Positions 25,486 to 34,137 of a stretch of 46,352 nucleotides of DNA are shown here, piece by piece. Each line of letters starts with the position of its first letter. Within the stretch, counting starts at the first letter, position 1. This DNA is from DAINRZ01 sp964634885. Its GTDB lineage: Bacteria; Bacteroidota; Ignavibacteria; Kapaibacteriales; UBA2268. Both the position numbers and the translations under genes were made by a program. Below the pieces are notes generated by a model. The model worked only from the letters and a program-made list of their open reading frames with translations, did not search any database and was not told the DNA's origin. The stretch is from the NCBI GenBank assembly GCA_964634885.1, contig CAZWLN010000034.1, positions 1-46,352 of the forward strand, in the 5' to 3' direction.

Positions 25486-26223
25486 TTATTTTGTCACAAC
25501 GATGTTAACCGGTGTATTAGCAGGAACCAGTTTGCCTGCCTGCGGTTTCTGCCCGATGACTGTGTTGGGCAGGTAGGTACCGCCGCCGTCCTTCTTCTCA
25601 ACTGTACCCAGAACCAGTCCGGATTCCTGGAGGATGGACTGTACTTCGTTGAAGTCCGAGTTGAGGATGTTGGGGACCTGGACCTGTGTTTCGGAGCCTT
25701 TACTGACGATGAGATCGACAGGCTGGCCCGAAGACGCTGGTGTATTACCGCGTATGCTCTGGCTGATTACAGTGTCGGGGCCATAGAGTTCGCTGCTGGT
25801 GTAGGTGATGTTACCGACAGTTAAACCTGCATTCATCAGGTTCATGCGGGCTTCCCGCTGAGAAAGGCCGGTAACATTGGGAACATTAGAATTGGACTGG
25901 CCTTTACTTACTGTCAGGTAAACAGCCCTTCCCACCTTGACATCCATCCCGGGTTTGGGGTCCTGGCTGATGACGGTACCTTCAGGTACATCGATGCTGT
26001 TTTGCTCGATTACTTTTGCGACTTTCAGGTCGTTTTCTGTCAGTGTTCCTTCTGCTTCGGTCAATGTCTTGCCTGTTACGTCGGGTACTTTGATGGTGTC
26101 TTCCTCTTTGATTAGCGACGGCATAAGGATGGCATCAAAAATAATAATCATTAATAAACAGAAAACACCGAATGATAACAATACCAGCCCGTAGGGGAGC
26201 AGTTTTCTAATATTCTCGTTCAT
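25486..26223 (-). CDS. Membrane-anchored protein with three PASTA domains
   Basis: A 245-residue protein from ATG 26223 (GTG 26238 is also in frame). A short cytoplasmic N-terminus (MNENIRKLLPYG) precedes one membrane helix (about 11-33). Three PASTA domains follow in the periplasm, each opening with the VPDVTG/VPNVTG/VPNILN motif and ending in a DxxVGxxVxLxVSKG-like strand. PASTA domains bind muropeptides in Ser/Thr kinases and penicillin-binding proteins; here there is no kinase or transpeptidase domain. A role in sensing or scaffolding at the cell wall is inferred. Confidence 0.92.
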   Translation of the reverse strand: MNENIRKLLPYGLVLLSFGVFCLLMIIIFDAILMPSLIKEEDTIKVPDVTGKTLTEAEGTLTENDLKVAKVIEQNSIDVPEGTVISQDPKPGMDVKVGRAVYLTVSKGQSNSNVPNVTGLSQREARMNLMNAGLTVGNITYTSSELYGPDTVISQSIRGNTPASSGQPVDLIVSKGSETQVQVPNILNSDFNEVQSILQESGLVLGTVEKKDGGGTYLPNTVIGQKPQAGKLVPANTPVNIVVTK

Positions 26224-26372
26224 AAAAGCTTTTCTCACTCATTCAAGATAATAACACCTTTTTTCAAATCTTAATAATTCAAAAATATCATTTTTCAGTT
26301 AAGAATAATACAAAATCTTACTGGTAATTTTAACAATCTGCGAAATGATGATATAATTCCTAATCCGCCCAT

Positions 26373-26407
26373 TAAAAAAAAGAGGCTGCCCTTTGATGGC
26401 AGCCTCT
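26373..26407 (-). terminator. Intrinsic terminator of the M16 peptidase gene
   Basis: On the minus strand the 10-bp stem AGAGGCTGCC/GGCAGCCTCT (26381-26390 with 26398-26407, 7-nt loop) is followed by a T tract (complement of 26374-26380). It lies 29 bp past the peptidase stop. Confidence 0.92.
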
Positions 26408-26436
26408 AATGCGATTAATATTGTCCCGTTTTTGTC

Positions 26437-29268
26437 TTAGTCGTCAATTTCGTAGTTTTCGGGATACATAATTACTTTTATCATATTCTTAGGATTGATG
26501 AACTTGTTTGCCGCTTCTTTCAATTCTTTTGAATTAAGTTCATTGATGAGCGATTCTTTATTAAGGATGTTAGAAAGATTGCCGCCGTAGAGTGAAGTGC
26601 TGGCAAGCCACCTGAGCCAATAGGCGTTGTTCTTAAGGCTGATTTCAATCTGGTTCTTGTCGGCAGCTTTAACTTTGGTTACATCGTCTTCTTTGATTTC
26701 GGTCCTGAGTTTTTCTGCCTGGGCAATGGCTGCAGTAACGAGTTTGTTGACGTCGTCAGGTGCACAGGTGAATGCAATCTGGATGGAATACTCATTGTCG
26801 GGTGTTCTTTCAATTGTTTGGTAAACACCGGGAGAGTAGATGCCGCCTTTTTCTTCGCGAAGGTCTTCTGTGATTTTTATTCTTAGTACATCGACAAGTG
26901 ATTTGAGCAGGTATGCTTCTTTGTCATTGTATTCGAATTTTCCGTTAAATATTATCCTTACATTTGCTTTGGGTTCAATGCCTTTTTGGAAGATATTTGA
27001 CACCATGCCTTTTGGCATGTTCATACCAAGGTCCTTGATCTTATCGGGTTTTCCTGCTGAGGGAATGCTGCCAATATAGTTAATAATGAGGGGCTTCATT
27101 GCTTCTACGTCAAAATTGCCGACGAAAATGAAAGTAAAGTCACCGGGATTGGCGAATTTTTCTTTGTAAAATTCATAGGCGAATTTCGGGTCGATTTGGC
27201 TAAGCATGGATTCTGTAAGAGGCAGGCTCCTGAAGTGATGGCTGTTCATTGTTACACCGATTGTGTCATTCATAGTGTTTTCGGGATTGAGGCTTTTGTT
27301 CTTCAATTCTTCTTTTTGTTTGTCAATGAAGTTAACAAAAGCATCATCGTCCTTGCGGGGAGCGGTAAAACTAAGATTGATCAGTTGGAACAATGTTTCC
27401 AGGTCCTGGGGAGTAGAGTATCCGCCGACGGATTCTGTATAGTTATCGATGCTGGTGCTTATAGTAACATTTTTACCTGCAAGCAACTTCTGGAGCTGAG
27501 TGTCCGTAAAGTCGGCCAGGCCGCTGAGGTTTGCAATGTCCGAAGCAGCGTCGGCAGAGATAAAATTCTTGTTGTCAACGAGTGAGGTGCCGCCTTTACT
27601 AACTGCTGTGAAAAGTATCTCGTCGTTTTTGAAATCCGTGGGTTTCAGGATTACTTTTGCGCCGTTGTCGAGTTCGATGGTGGTCGAACCAATATCATCT
27701 GATTTCGTTATCTTAGTGATCTTGCCGGGAGTGACAGGCCTGTTGAACAAAGGCTTACTAACTGCGTTGTCCTGGTATGCATCAATTTTTTTATTGGGAG
27801 CTTCATTCAGCATGTTGATTAATATTTCTTCCTTGGGAAGTTTGTCTGCCAGCTTTTCAGGAGCGCTTACTGTAATTACAGTGTTCTCTTTGCGCAGGTA
27901 CTTCTTTGCCAGGGCGTTGACTTCGTCCAGAGTAATGGTGGGAAGATAGGCGTCTGTGCAGGCTTTTTCAATATCGATGCCGGGCATAGACACATTCTCA
28001 TAATAATAGGAAGCAATTTCCTTTATGAAAGCGCCGGTTTCAGTTTTGTCCTTTTCGTTGAATGCTTTTTCAAGACTACTGGCATAGTCTTTTTTGGCGC
28101 GTTCCAGTTCGGAAGCGGTGAAGCCATGTTTGTAAACACGGTATGCCTCTGTAAGCAATGCGTCATAGCCGCCGAGGATGTTGTCTTCTTTCATGATGCC
28201 TGCAAGGCTGTAAACATTGATGTTGCCGATGAAATCCGAGAAGCCGCCCTGTGCCTGTAAGAAAGGTGCATTCTTGTCCTTGGAGAGTTCCTGGAGCCTT
28301 TGTCCGAACATAATATCATAGAGACTTCTTTTAATGCTTTCACGATAGTCATTGTATGTTGAATTACTTACCTGGTCATGTTTGAAATATATCTGGAGCA
28401 TTGTCATCGGCATCTGTTTGTCGGTGGCTATGGACACCTGTGGCTCTTTTACATAGGGTATGCTGAGGTCGGCAGATTTCCTCGGGTTCTGAACCGGTTC
28501 GATTCTTCCGAAGTGCTCTTTGACTTTTTTCTCTACGTCGTTGACATCGATGTCGCCGACGACAACGACAGCCATGAGGTCAGGCCTGTACCAGTCTTTG
28601 TAATATCTCCTGAGGGCGTCGTGGGGACAGTTCTTAATGATGTTCGTATCACCGATTACATCGCGTTCGGTAAAGACGGAGCCTTTTAAAACCTTCTTTA
28701 AATGAGCATCCTGAAGCCTCTTCTGGAAACTCATGCGCTGTCTCCATTCTGCTATAATGATGCCGCGTTCACCGTCGATGTCTTCGCCGGTCAGCAGGTC
28801 GTTGTGTGCCCAGTCTTCGAGGACCTGGAAGCTCTTCTCATAAAGCTCTTCATTTTCCAATGAGATTGGTAATATATACATTGTCCTGTCAAATCCTGTA
28901 GAAGCGTTCAGGTCGGCCCCGAAGCGGACGCCTGTTTTCTGGAGGAATTCTATCAGTTCGTTTTTAGGGAAATTCTTTGTGCCGTTGAAGCTCATGTGTT
29001 CGATGAAATGTGCAAGTCCGAGCTGGTCTTTGTCTTCGTTTGTGCTGCCTGTTTTGATGAGGAGCCTTAGCTCTGCTTTCTTCTCTGGTTTCTTGTTCTC
29101 CATGATGAAATACTGGATTCCATTGCTTAATTTTCCAGTCTTTATTTTAGGATTGATGGGCATTATTTCGTTCATGCTCAACACATTCGGTTTTGACTGC
29201 GAGTAAACCAGCGCAGTGAACATGACCATCAGGCTTAGCGTTAAAGCCGATTTCCGTATCAGATACAT
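26437..29268 (-). CDS. Exported M16-family (insulinase-like) zinc metallopeptidase
   Basis: A 943-residue protein with a signal peptide (MYLIRKSALTLSLMVMFTALVYSQ). The inverted zinc motif HxxEH is LAHFIEHMSFNGT (His87, Glu90, His91), with the distal Glu expected in DGERGIIIAEWRQR. The length fits four M16 domains: two in the N-half, and an inactive pair in the C-half, where the peptidase motif is absent. Such periplasmic pitrilysin-like enzymes degrade peptides and unfolded proteins. The gene is monocistronic with a strong terminator. The 295 bp upstream (29269-29563) is AT-rich and holds nothing recognisable beyond promoters. Confidence 0.95.
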   Translation of the reverse strand: MYLIRKSALTLSLMVMFTALVYSQSKPNVLSMNEIMPINPKIKTGKLSNGIQYFIMENKKPEKKAELRLLIKTGSTNEDKDQLGLAHFIEHMSFNGTKNFPKNELIEFLQKTGVRFGADLNASTGFDRTMYILPISLENEELYEKSFQVLEDWAHNDLLTGEDIDGERGIIIAEWRQRMSFQKRLQDAHLKKVLKGSVFTERDVIGDTNIIKNCPHDALRRYYKDWYRPDLMAVVVVGDIDVNDVEKKVKEHFGRIEPVQNPRKSADLSIPYVKEPQVSIATDKQMPMTMLQIYFKHDQVSNSTYNDYRESIKRSLYDIMFGQRLQELSKDKNAPFLQAQGGFSDFIGNINVYSLAGIMKEDNILGGYDALLTEAYRVYKHGFTASELERAKKDYASSLEKAFNEKDKTETGAFIKEIASYYYENVSMPGIDIEKACTDAYLPTITLDEVNALAKKYLRKENTVITVSAPEKLADKLPKEEILINMLNEAPNKKIDAYQDNAVSKPLFNRPVTPGKITKITKSDDIGSTTIELDNGAKVILKPTDFKNDEILFTAVSKGGTSLVDNKNFISADAASDIANLSGLADFTDTQLQKLLAGKNVTISTSIDNYTESVGGYSTPQDLETLFQLINLSFTAPRKDDDAFVNFIDKQKEELKNKSLNPENTMNDTIGVTMNSHHFRSLPLTESMLSQIDPKFAYEFYKEKFANPGDFTFIFVGNFDVEAMKPLIINYIGSIPSAGKPDKIKDLGMNMPKGMVSNIFQKGIEPKANVRIIFNGKFEYNDKEAYLLKSLVDVLRIKITEDLREEKGGIYSPGVYQTIERTPDNEYSIQIAFTCAPDDVNKLVTAAIAQAEKLRTEIKEDDVTKVKAADKNQIEISLKNNAYWLRWLASTSLYGGNLSNILNKESLINELNSKELKEAANKFINPKNMIKVIMYPENYEIDD

Positions 29269-29563
29269 ACTCTTAAACCTTTCTTTTTTTCAAAAAATCA
29301 ATCTCTATTTAACGTAAAATTTGAAATATTGTTTCATTAATTTCAATTAATATGATAATCCGCTAATTTCAATATTAAGCTAATAAGTTAATTTATAAAT
29401 ACTTATATTTGGTTATGAAAATTAATTTGAGGTGAGTAATGAATAGCCGTTACCTTGTGTTTTTTCCCATACTGAAAAATTTCTATTGTTGTACAAGGCT
29501 ACTTGCCTCAGGAATACACATCGGGATCATCATACATTTCTCAGTCAATAGAGGAGCCCAAAC

Positions 29564-30562
29564 ATGTTAATATTGAAAATCGGCAGGCAGGCAGCATCTC
29601 TCGTCCTGTACAGCCTGCTTCTGCTCTTTGCCTGTGGCAATTCAACAGGTAACGGCCCGGACAACGGCAATCAAACCGACATGGGGGACGGATACAAGCT
29701 TTACAACATTGTTCCGGACTTCATCGGCTATGCAGAGAAAGGCGGCAGCCAGGGTGAAGAGCAGAGAAATGCCCTGTGGGACTCGATGCTTGAGGCAAAA
29801 TACGAGGATTTCTTCAGGCAGGTAATTTACAGGAATAAAACCGGGAATGACATGGAGCAGTACAAGGCTTCAATTATCGGTACTTTCCGGAGCGACATTG
29901 TTCCGAACAGGCTCACCGGCCTGAAATCGATGCACAGCAAAGCGGTTCGGCAGATCCTTGACGGCAGAAGCCTGTTTAAAAAGAAATTTACAGATTTTAA
30001 TCCTCAATGTGATTTCTATCTTACCGTATCGTTCAGTTTCAACGGTAAAGCTGTCGAACTGAACGGGAAGACAGTGTTTGCCGTCGGCCTGGAAAACTTC
30101 GGGCCTGACGGACCACAGCTTGATTTCACGATTGCTCACGAACTCTATCACCTGTACCACTTCTCGAAGAATTTTTCTCCGTCGGGAAGCCTTTACCGTG
30201 CCATCTGGGCAGAAGGCATGGCTACCTATGCACAGATTGTCTTCTATCCCGGTAACTACACTTACAGCCAGTATCTTAACTTCACAGGCAGCCGCACCGA
30301 TGAGATAGTCAACAAGTTCGAAATGCTGAAGAGTGATGTAATAACCAATATCTACAGCAATGATGAAGCTGTTAAAAGGGCTTACCTCGGCATGGAGGAC
30401 AACAGCCTGGGTATTCCTCCCGGAGCAGGCTATTACATCGGACTGAGAATAGTAATGAAGCTCATCGAAGAAGGTTTTACTTTTGAGGCAATGACACTTT
30501 GGGATGCAGACAAAGCTGCTGTTGAGATGGTAAGGGTGCTTCCGGGCCTCACTGCAAATTAG
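29564..30562 (+). CDS. Lipoprotein with metalloprotease-like HExxH motif
   Basis: A 332-residue protein. The N-terminus (MLILKIGRQAASLVLYSLLLLFACGNSTG) is a likely lipoprotein signal with Cys24 as the lipid site, although Phe at -2 is not the usual lipobox residue. A Ser/Asn/Gly-rich linker follows. The motif AHELYHLYH (about 193-201) is a gluzincin-type zinc site, with a candidate third ligand in WAEGMATYAQ about 24 residues later. The arrangement resembles DUF2268-like putative zinc proteases. GAGGAG lies 7 bp before the ATG. It is probably monocistronic; the substrate is unknown. Confidence 0.8.
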   Translation: MLILKIGRQAASLVLYSLLLLFACGNSTGNGPDNGNQTDMGDGYKLYNIVPDFIGYAEKGGSQGEEQRNALWDSMLEAKYEDFFRQVIYRNKTGNDMEQYKASIIGTFRSDIVPNRLTGLKSMHSKAVRQILDGRSLFKKKFTDFNPQCDFYLTVSFSFNGKAVELNGKTVFAVGLENFGPDGPQLDFTIAHELYHLYHFSKNFSPSGSLYRAIWAEGMATYAQIVFYPGNYTYSQYLNFTGSRTDEIVNKFEMLKSDVITNIYSNDEAVKRAYLGMEDNSLGIPPGAGYYIGLRIVMKLIEEGFTFEAMTLWDADKAAVEMVRVLPGLTAN

Positions 30563-30677
30563 CACGATAATTGATATATTTATGAAAATATTGTGCCGGT
30601 TTAAGGCGCCAAAGTTTTTTTTTGTTGATTATTCATTATAATTTTGAAAATAAAGAATTTGTAAAAAGAAAAAAAGT

Positions 30678-31355
30678 ATGGAAGAGATAAAAATAGCGCC
30701 TTCGCTTTTGTCGGCTAATTTCGCCTGGCTTGCCGAAGACATCAGGAAATGCGAAGAAGGCGGGGCAGACCAGATACACGTGGATGTGATGGACGGGAAC
30801 TTTGTACCGAACATTACTGTCGGTCCTATGATCGTCAAGGCAATATCGTCGATCACAAGGCTGCCGCTTTCGTGCCACCTGATGATTACCGATCCGGACA
30901 GGTTCGTGGAAGAATTTTACGAAGCCGGGGCTTCATCGCTTTCTGTTCATGTCGAAGGAAGAATTCACCTGCACCGTGTCCTCAGCAATATTAAAAAGCT
31001 GGGAATGAAGGCGGGTATTGCACTCAATCCGGTTACACCCATGGAATATGCATACGACGCTGCAGAGTATTGTGATTACGTCCTGCTGATGTCGGTCAAC
31101 CCAGGTTTCGGCGGCCAGAGGTTTATTCCTTCCTTCCTGCGGAGGGCGCAGATACTCAGGAATTTCCTTACGAAACACAGCCTCGACCATATCGACATTG
31201 AAGTTGACGGCGGCGTTAAAATCGACAATGTCGAAATGATCGTCCGTGCGGGTGCGAACATTCTTGTTGCCGGCTCAGGCCTGTTTAAAGGCGATCTTGC
31301 CGAGAACATACGCGCTCTGCGTGAGAATGCTAACAAGGGCCTGCGCTGGAGATAG
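30678..31355 (+). CDS. rpe: Ribulose-phosphate 3-epimerase
   Basis: This enzyme interconverts ribulose-5-phosphate and xylulose-5-phosphate in the pentose phosphate pathway. It is a 225-residue TIM barrel of standard length. Motifs are IAPSLLSANFAWL, IHVDVMDGNFVPNITVGP (metal His/Asp), CHLMITDPDRF, the phosphate loop LLMSVNPGFGGQRFIP and IEVDGGVKIDN with the second catalytic Asp, ending in VAGSGLFKG. The gene is isolated from other carbon-metabolism genes in this window. Confidence 0.97.
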   Translation: MEEIKIAPSLLSANFAWLAEDIRKCEEGGADQIHVDVMDGNFVPNITVGPMIVKAISSITRLPLSCHLMITDPDRFVEEFYEAGASSLSVHVEGRIHLHRVLSNIKKLGMKAGIALNPVTPMEYAYDAAEYCDYVLLMSVNPGFGGQRFIPSFLRRAQILRNFLTKHSLDHIDIEVDGGVKIDNVEMIVRAGANILVAGSGLFKGDLAENIRALRENANKGLRWR

Positions 31356-31381
31356 TCTTTTAGAATTCTGAATTATGGATG

Positions 31382-31684
31382 CTGTCTGAACCGTGATTCT
31401 TGTGATTTCTGTGATTAATATGATTATCTTGAAATCTCTAAAAACTTTTCTTAGCGGGCTTAACGCCTATTAACATGTGTCGCCTCGCCGGGGCTATTAA
31501 TATGCTTCTCCTGTCTGAACAGTGATTTTTGTGATTGATGTGATAAAGATGATTATTCCAACTCTTTCTTAGCGAGCTTTGCGCCTATTAACATGTTGCC
31601 CCGCCGGGGCTTAATATGTTTTTCCTGTCTGAACAGTGATTTTTGTGATTGATGTGATAAAGATGATTATTCCAACTCTTTCTT
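31382..31684. repeat. Three tandem degenerate repeats upstream of Rpn locus 2
   Basis: Units start with CTGTCTGAAC at 31382, 31511 and 31625, then a periodic TGTGATT/GATGTGAT run, TCTTAGCGnGCTT, GCCTATTAACATG and a GC-rich palindrome (CCCCGCCGGGG). The second and third units are identical over about 60 bp. The third is cut short. This fills most of the 453-bp gap between rpe and the Rpn locus; no gene lies in it. Confidence 0.85.
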
Positions 31685-32411
31685 TTCGAGAGATATTTCT
31701 TCTTGTTTTTCATACTCAGCATAACACCTTTCATCTCTTAGGTATTTGCTTCTTTCCCAAATGTCTATTATATTCGTGTATTGTTATTTGTCGCTTATTG
31801 GGAAACGTATGAATAATATAGACATAACATAGTACAACCTCCGCAACGACATTATCTTCAAATATGTCTTCGCTACAGACAACTCCCAGGACATACTCAT
31901 CGACCTGCTTAACGCCATCTTCCTCGACAGCGGACAGGAGAGCATCACGGAAATAACTTACCTCAACCCGATGAACCTGAAGGAATATGTCTTGGACAAA
32001 GCTACCGTCATAGACATCAAAGCAAAGGACGGCAACGGCAGGCTGTACAACATAGAGATGCAGGTACAGAGCGAACAGCATTTCGTCGAACGTATCATCT
32101 ATTACAACTCGAAGCTGCTTACAGGCCAGCTTGCCGAAGCCCAGGGTTACGACAGGCTGAACAAGACCATTTCGATAGTATTCACTGACTTCATTCTTCT
32201 GAAGAAAGAGAAGGCCATCCACAATATTTACAGATTGTTAAACGTTAAGAGTCACAAGGAGTTGGCGGACCTGGTGGAGTACCACTTCATCGAGTTGCCG
32301 AAGTACAAGGACGACAAAATGTATGGGGATCCGATTAACCAGTGGCTTTTTGCACTGGTAAACGGAGAAACATTCATAGGCGATCCGGCGAAGATGCCGG
32401 ACCCAATCAAG

Positions 32412-32429
32412 AAGGAGGCAATGATAATG
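32412..32429 (+). promoter_or_regulatory. Internal consensus Shine-Dalgarno within Rpn locus 2
   Basis: AAGGAGG at 32412-32418 stands 2 nt before ATG 32421 and 8 nt before ATG 32427, in frame. It is the best ribosome site in the locus and precedes the point at which the downstream cassettes begin. Confidence 0.65.
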
Positions 32430-32822
32430 AAAGCAATAGAGAAGATGCAGAAAGCGACATCCGACGAAGACGTCCGGGCAATTCTTGAATACCGCGAGAA
32501 AGCCGTCCGGGACGAAGCCGACCGTATGTCGTATGCAACTAAAAAAGCATTGATGCGCGGCAAAGAAGAAGGCATCATGATTGGCAAAGAAGAAGGCATT
32601 ATGATCGGCAAAGAAGAAGGCATTATGATCGGCAAAGAAGAAGGCATTATGATCGGCAAAGAAGAAGGCATCATGATTGGTGAAGAAAGAGGCGAGCAAA
32701 AAGGCAAGGAACTGGAACGTATTACCATTGCATTGCAAATGCTTTCTCACAAAATCAGTATCGATACTATCTCTGCTGTAACGGGATTGTCCAAAGAGGA
32801 TTTACTCAAGTTAAAGCAATGA
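32427..32822 (+). CDS. Predicted intragenic small protein (Rpn-S type) of locus 2
   Basis: In frame with the nuclease, ATG 32427 would give a 131-residue product: helix MKAIEKMQKATSDEDVRAIL, EYREKAVRDEADRMSYATKKA, five 8-residue GKEEGIMI repeats, and the tail ELERITIALQMLSHKISIDTIS...LKQ. It would still be made even though the full nuclease is broken by the amber codon. By analogy with reported intragenic Rpn small proteins it may act as the antitoxin; this is inference. Confidence 0.55.
   Translation: MKAIEKMQKATSDEDVRAILEYREKAVRDEADRMSYATKKALMRGKEEGIMIGKEEGIMIGKEEGIMIGKEEGIMIGKEEGIMIGEERGEQKGKELERITIALQMLSHKISIDTISAVTGLSKEDLLKLKQ
32559..32678 (+). repeat. Five perfect-phase 24-bp coding repeats (GKEEGIMI)
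   Basis: Units of GGCAAAGAAGAAGGCAT-Y-ATGAT-Y at 32559, 32583, 32607, 32631 and 32655, differing only at third positions. Each encodes GKEEGIMI. Confidence 0.95.
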
Positions 32823-33329
32823 AAGCAATAGAGAAGATGCAGAAAGCGACATCCGACGAAGACGTCCGGGCAATTCTTGAATACCGCGAGAAAGCCGTCC
32901 GGGACGAAGCCGACCGTATGTCGTATGCAACTAAAAAGGCATCGATGCGCGGCAAAGAAGAAGGCATCATGATCGGTGAACAAAGAGGCAAAGAAGAAGG
33001 CATCATGATTGGTGAAGAAAGAGGCGAGCAAAAAGGCAAGGNNNNNNNNNNNNNNNNNNNNNNNNNNNNNNNNNNNNNNNNNNNNNNNNNNNNNNNNNNN
33101 NNNNNNNNNNNNNNNNNNNNNNNNNNNNNNNNNNNNNNNNNTGTCGTATGCAACTAAAAAGGCATCGATGCGCGGCAAAGAAGAAGGCATCATGATTGGC
33201 GAGCAAAAAGGCAAGGAACTGGAATGTATTACCATTGCATTGCAAATGCTTTCACTAAGTATTAGTATCGAAACCATCTCTGCTGCTACAGGATTATCAA
33301 AAGCCAACATACTGAAACTTAAGCAGTAA
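32819..33329 (+). CDS. Duplicated C-terminal Rpn cassettes (one before and probably one after the assembly gap)
   Basis: Starts at ATG 32819, overlapping the previous TGA as ATGA. The first 119 bp are identical to 32427-32545, then it codes MRGKEEGIMIGEQRGKEEGIMIG before the N gap. After the gap the sequence resumes inside the same module (SYATKKASMRGKEEGIMIGEQKGKELECITIALQ) and ends SISIETISAATGLSKANILKLKQ, stop at 33329. Because the pre-gap part is already past that point of the module, the simplest reading is two cassettes joined across the gap. No nuclease domain is present. It is either a coupled stand-alone antitoxin or a silent tail cassette. Confidence 0.65.
33042..33141. other. Assembly gap (100 N) in the Rpn cassette array
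   Basis: A placeholder-length N run inside the duplicated cassettes of locus 2. The true number of cassettes is therefore unknown. Confidence 0.98.
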
Positions 33330-33469
33330 AACTATCTTGAAATTCATGTTTATACAGAGTTATAAGTCATATCCTGACGTAAGGTACAAGTTCAATTAAT
33401 TCTTGTTTGAATATTTTTCGGTTCTATCCGTATAATCTTAATGGATAATATACTAATTTGGGGAGTATC

Positions 33470-34030
33470 ATGGTTTTATTATTCTTACTGTTTTTAACAT
33501 TTTTCACAGGTAACCAGGTATCAGGAACAGACCGGAATTACGACATCGAACAGAGGGAAAAGCAGAATTGCTATTATCTGGCTCACTATGAGCAGAGCTA
33601 TGATCGACTAATAAAAGACCCTGGTGAATGGTTGCTCGATGACAGTTGCGGCCTGGGAATCCTCGAACTGACGAGGCAGAAATACCTTAGAACAAAAGAC
33701 AAAAAATACCTGAAGCTTATGAATGAAATTTGCAGGTGCTCAGACGGTTGTGTGTCAGAGGCAATGGATTATGAGATCGGGTATATTATGAAAGCAAATT
33801 TACCTGTAATGATCAGGGATGTCATGGGCAACAGAGAAGAATATATGAGTATTGAAAAGTTCCTTGTTTTTTGGGTTAGTAATAATTTTTCCCGGGATGA
33901 TTTGGAGGTTGACGAAAAAAAGTTCATGGAGTATATTGATAAATTATTGAAAAAGAAGAAAATAGGGAAAGCCGAATATTCCTTTCTGGTCGAATTGATG
34001 CATAAAGCAGCGGATAAGGCCAGGGAATGA
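33470..34030 (+). CDS. Small secreted protein of unknown function
   Basis: A 186-residue protein from ATG 33470, preceded by GGGGAG; the in-frame TTG 33458 is less likely. The signal peptide is MVLLFLLFLTFFTGNQVSG. The mature part is charged and mostly helical, with Cys residues in KQNCYYL, DDSCGLG and EICRCSDGC, and a Lys-rich C-terminus (DKLLKKKKIGKAEYSFLVEL). No family was recognised. It lies 107 bp upstream of the secreted TPR-CHAT gene on the same strand, so the two could share a transcript. Confidence 0.72.
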   Translation: MVLLFLLFLTFFTGNQVSGTDRNYDIEQREKQNCYYLAHYEQSYDRLIKDPGEWLLDDSCGLGILELTRQKYLRTKDKKYLKLMNEICRCSDGCVSEAMDYEIGYIMKANLPVMIRDVMGNREEYMSIEKFLVFWVSNNFSRDDLEVDEKKFMEYIDKLLKKKKIGKAEYSFLVELMHKAADKARE

Positions 34031-34137
34031 ACGCATTTACCTTTCGATGAAAAAACTACTTGCAAATCAAAGATTTATTCGATTACTTTGCAGGTAAATT
34101 GTGATGAGGAATAATAATACTTTTGAAAGGGTTCATT

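Larger units (their letters stand above)
31809..32822 (+). pseudogene. Rpn-family nuclease, locus 2, with an in-frame amber codon
   Basis: Aligned to locus 1, the frame opens at ATG 31809 (MNNIDIT), meets TAG at 31830-31832, then continues YNLRNDIIFKYVFATD and on with no further stop to 32822. The TAG sits where a Gln or Lys codon would be expected; CAG to TAG is a one-base change. The nuclease block TVIDIKAKDGNGRLYNIEMQ is intact. The next Met (31971, MNLKEYVLDK) would give a protein lacking the first 54 codons. The C-terminal part has an internal Shine-Dalgarno and ATG (32427), five GKEEGIMI repeats and the tail ISIDTISAVTGLSKEDLLKLKQ. Readthrough or a sequencing error cannot be excluded. 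Confidence 0.8.

Noticed and set aside
31382..31684. CRISPR-like array
   Set aside because: Only three long, unequal repeats with no regular spacers and no cas genes.
31753..31805. TTTCCCAA/TTGGGAAA inverted arms just upstream of Rpn locus 2 as mobile-element ends
   Set aside because: Eight-base arms about 37 bp apart in AT-rich DNA can arise by chance and do not bracket the gene.
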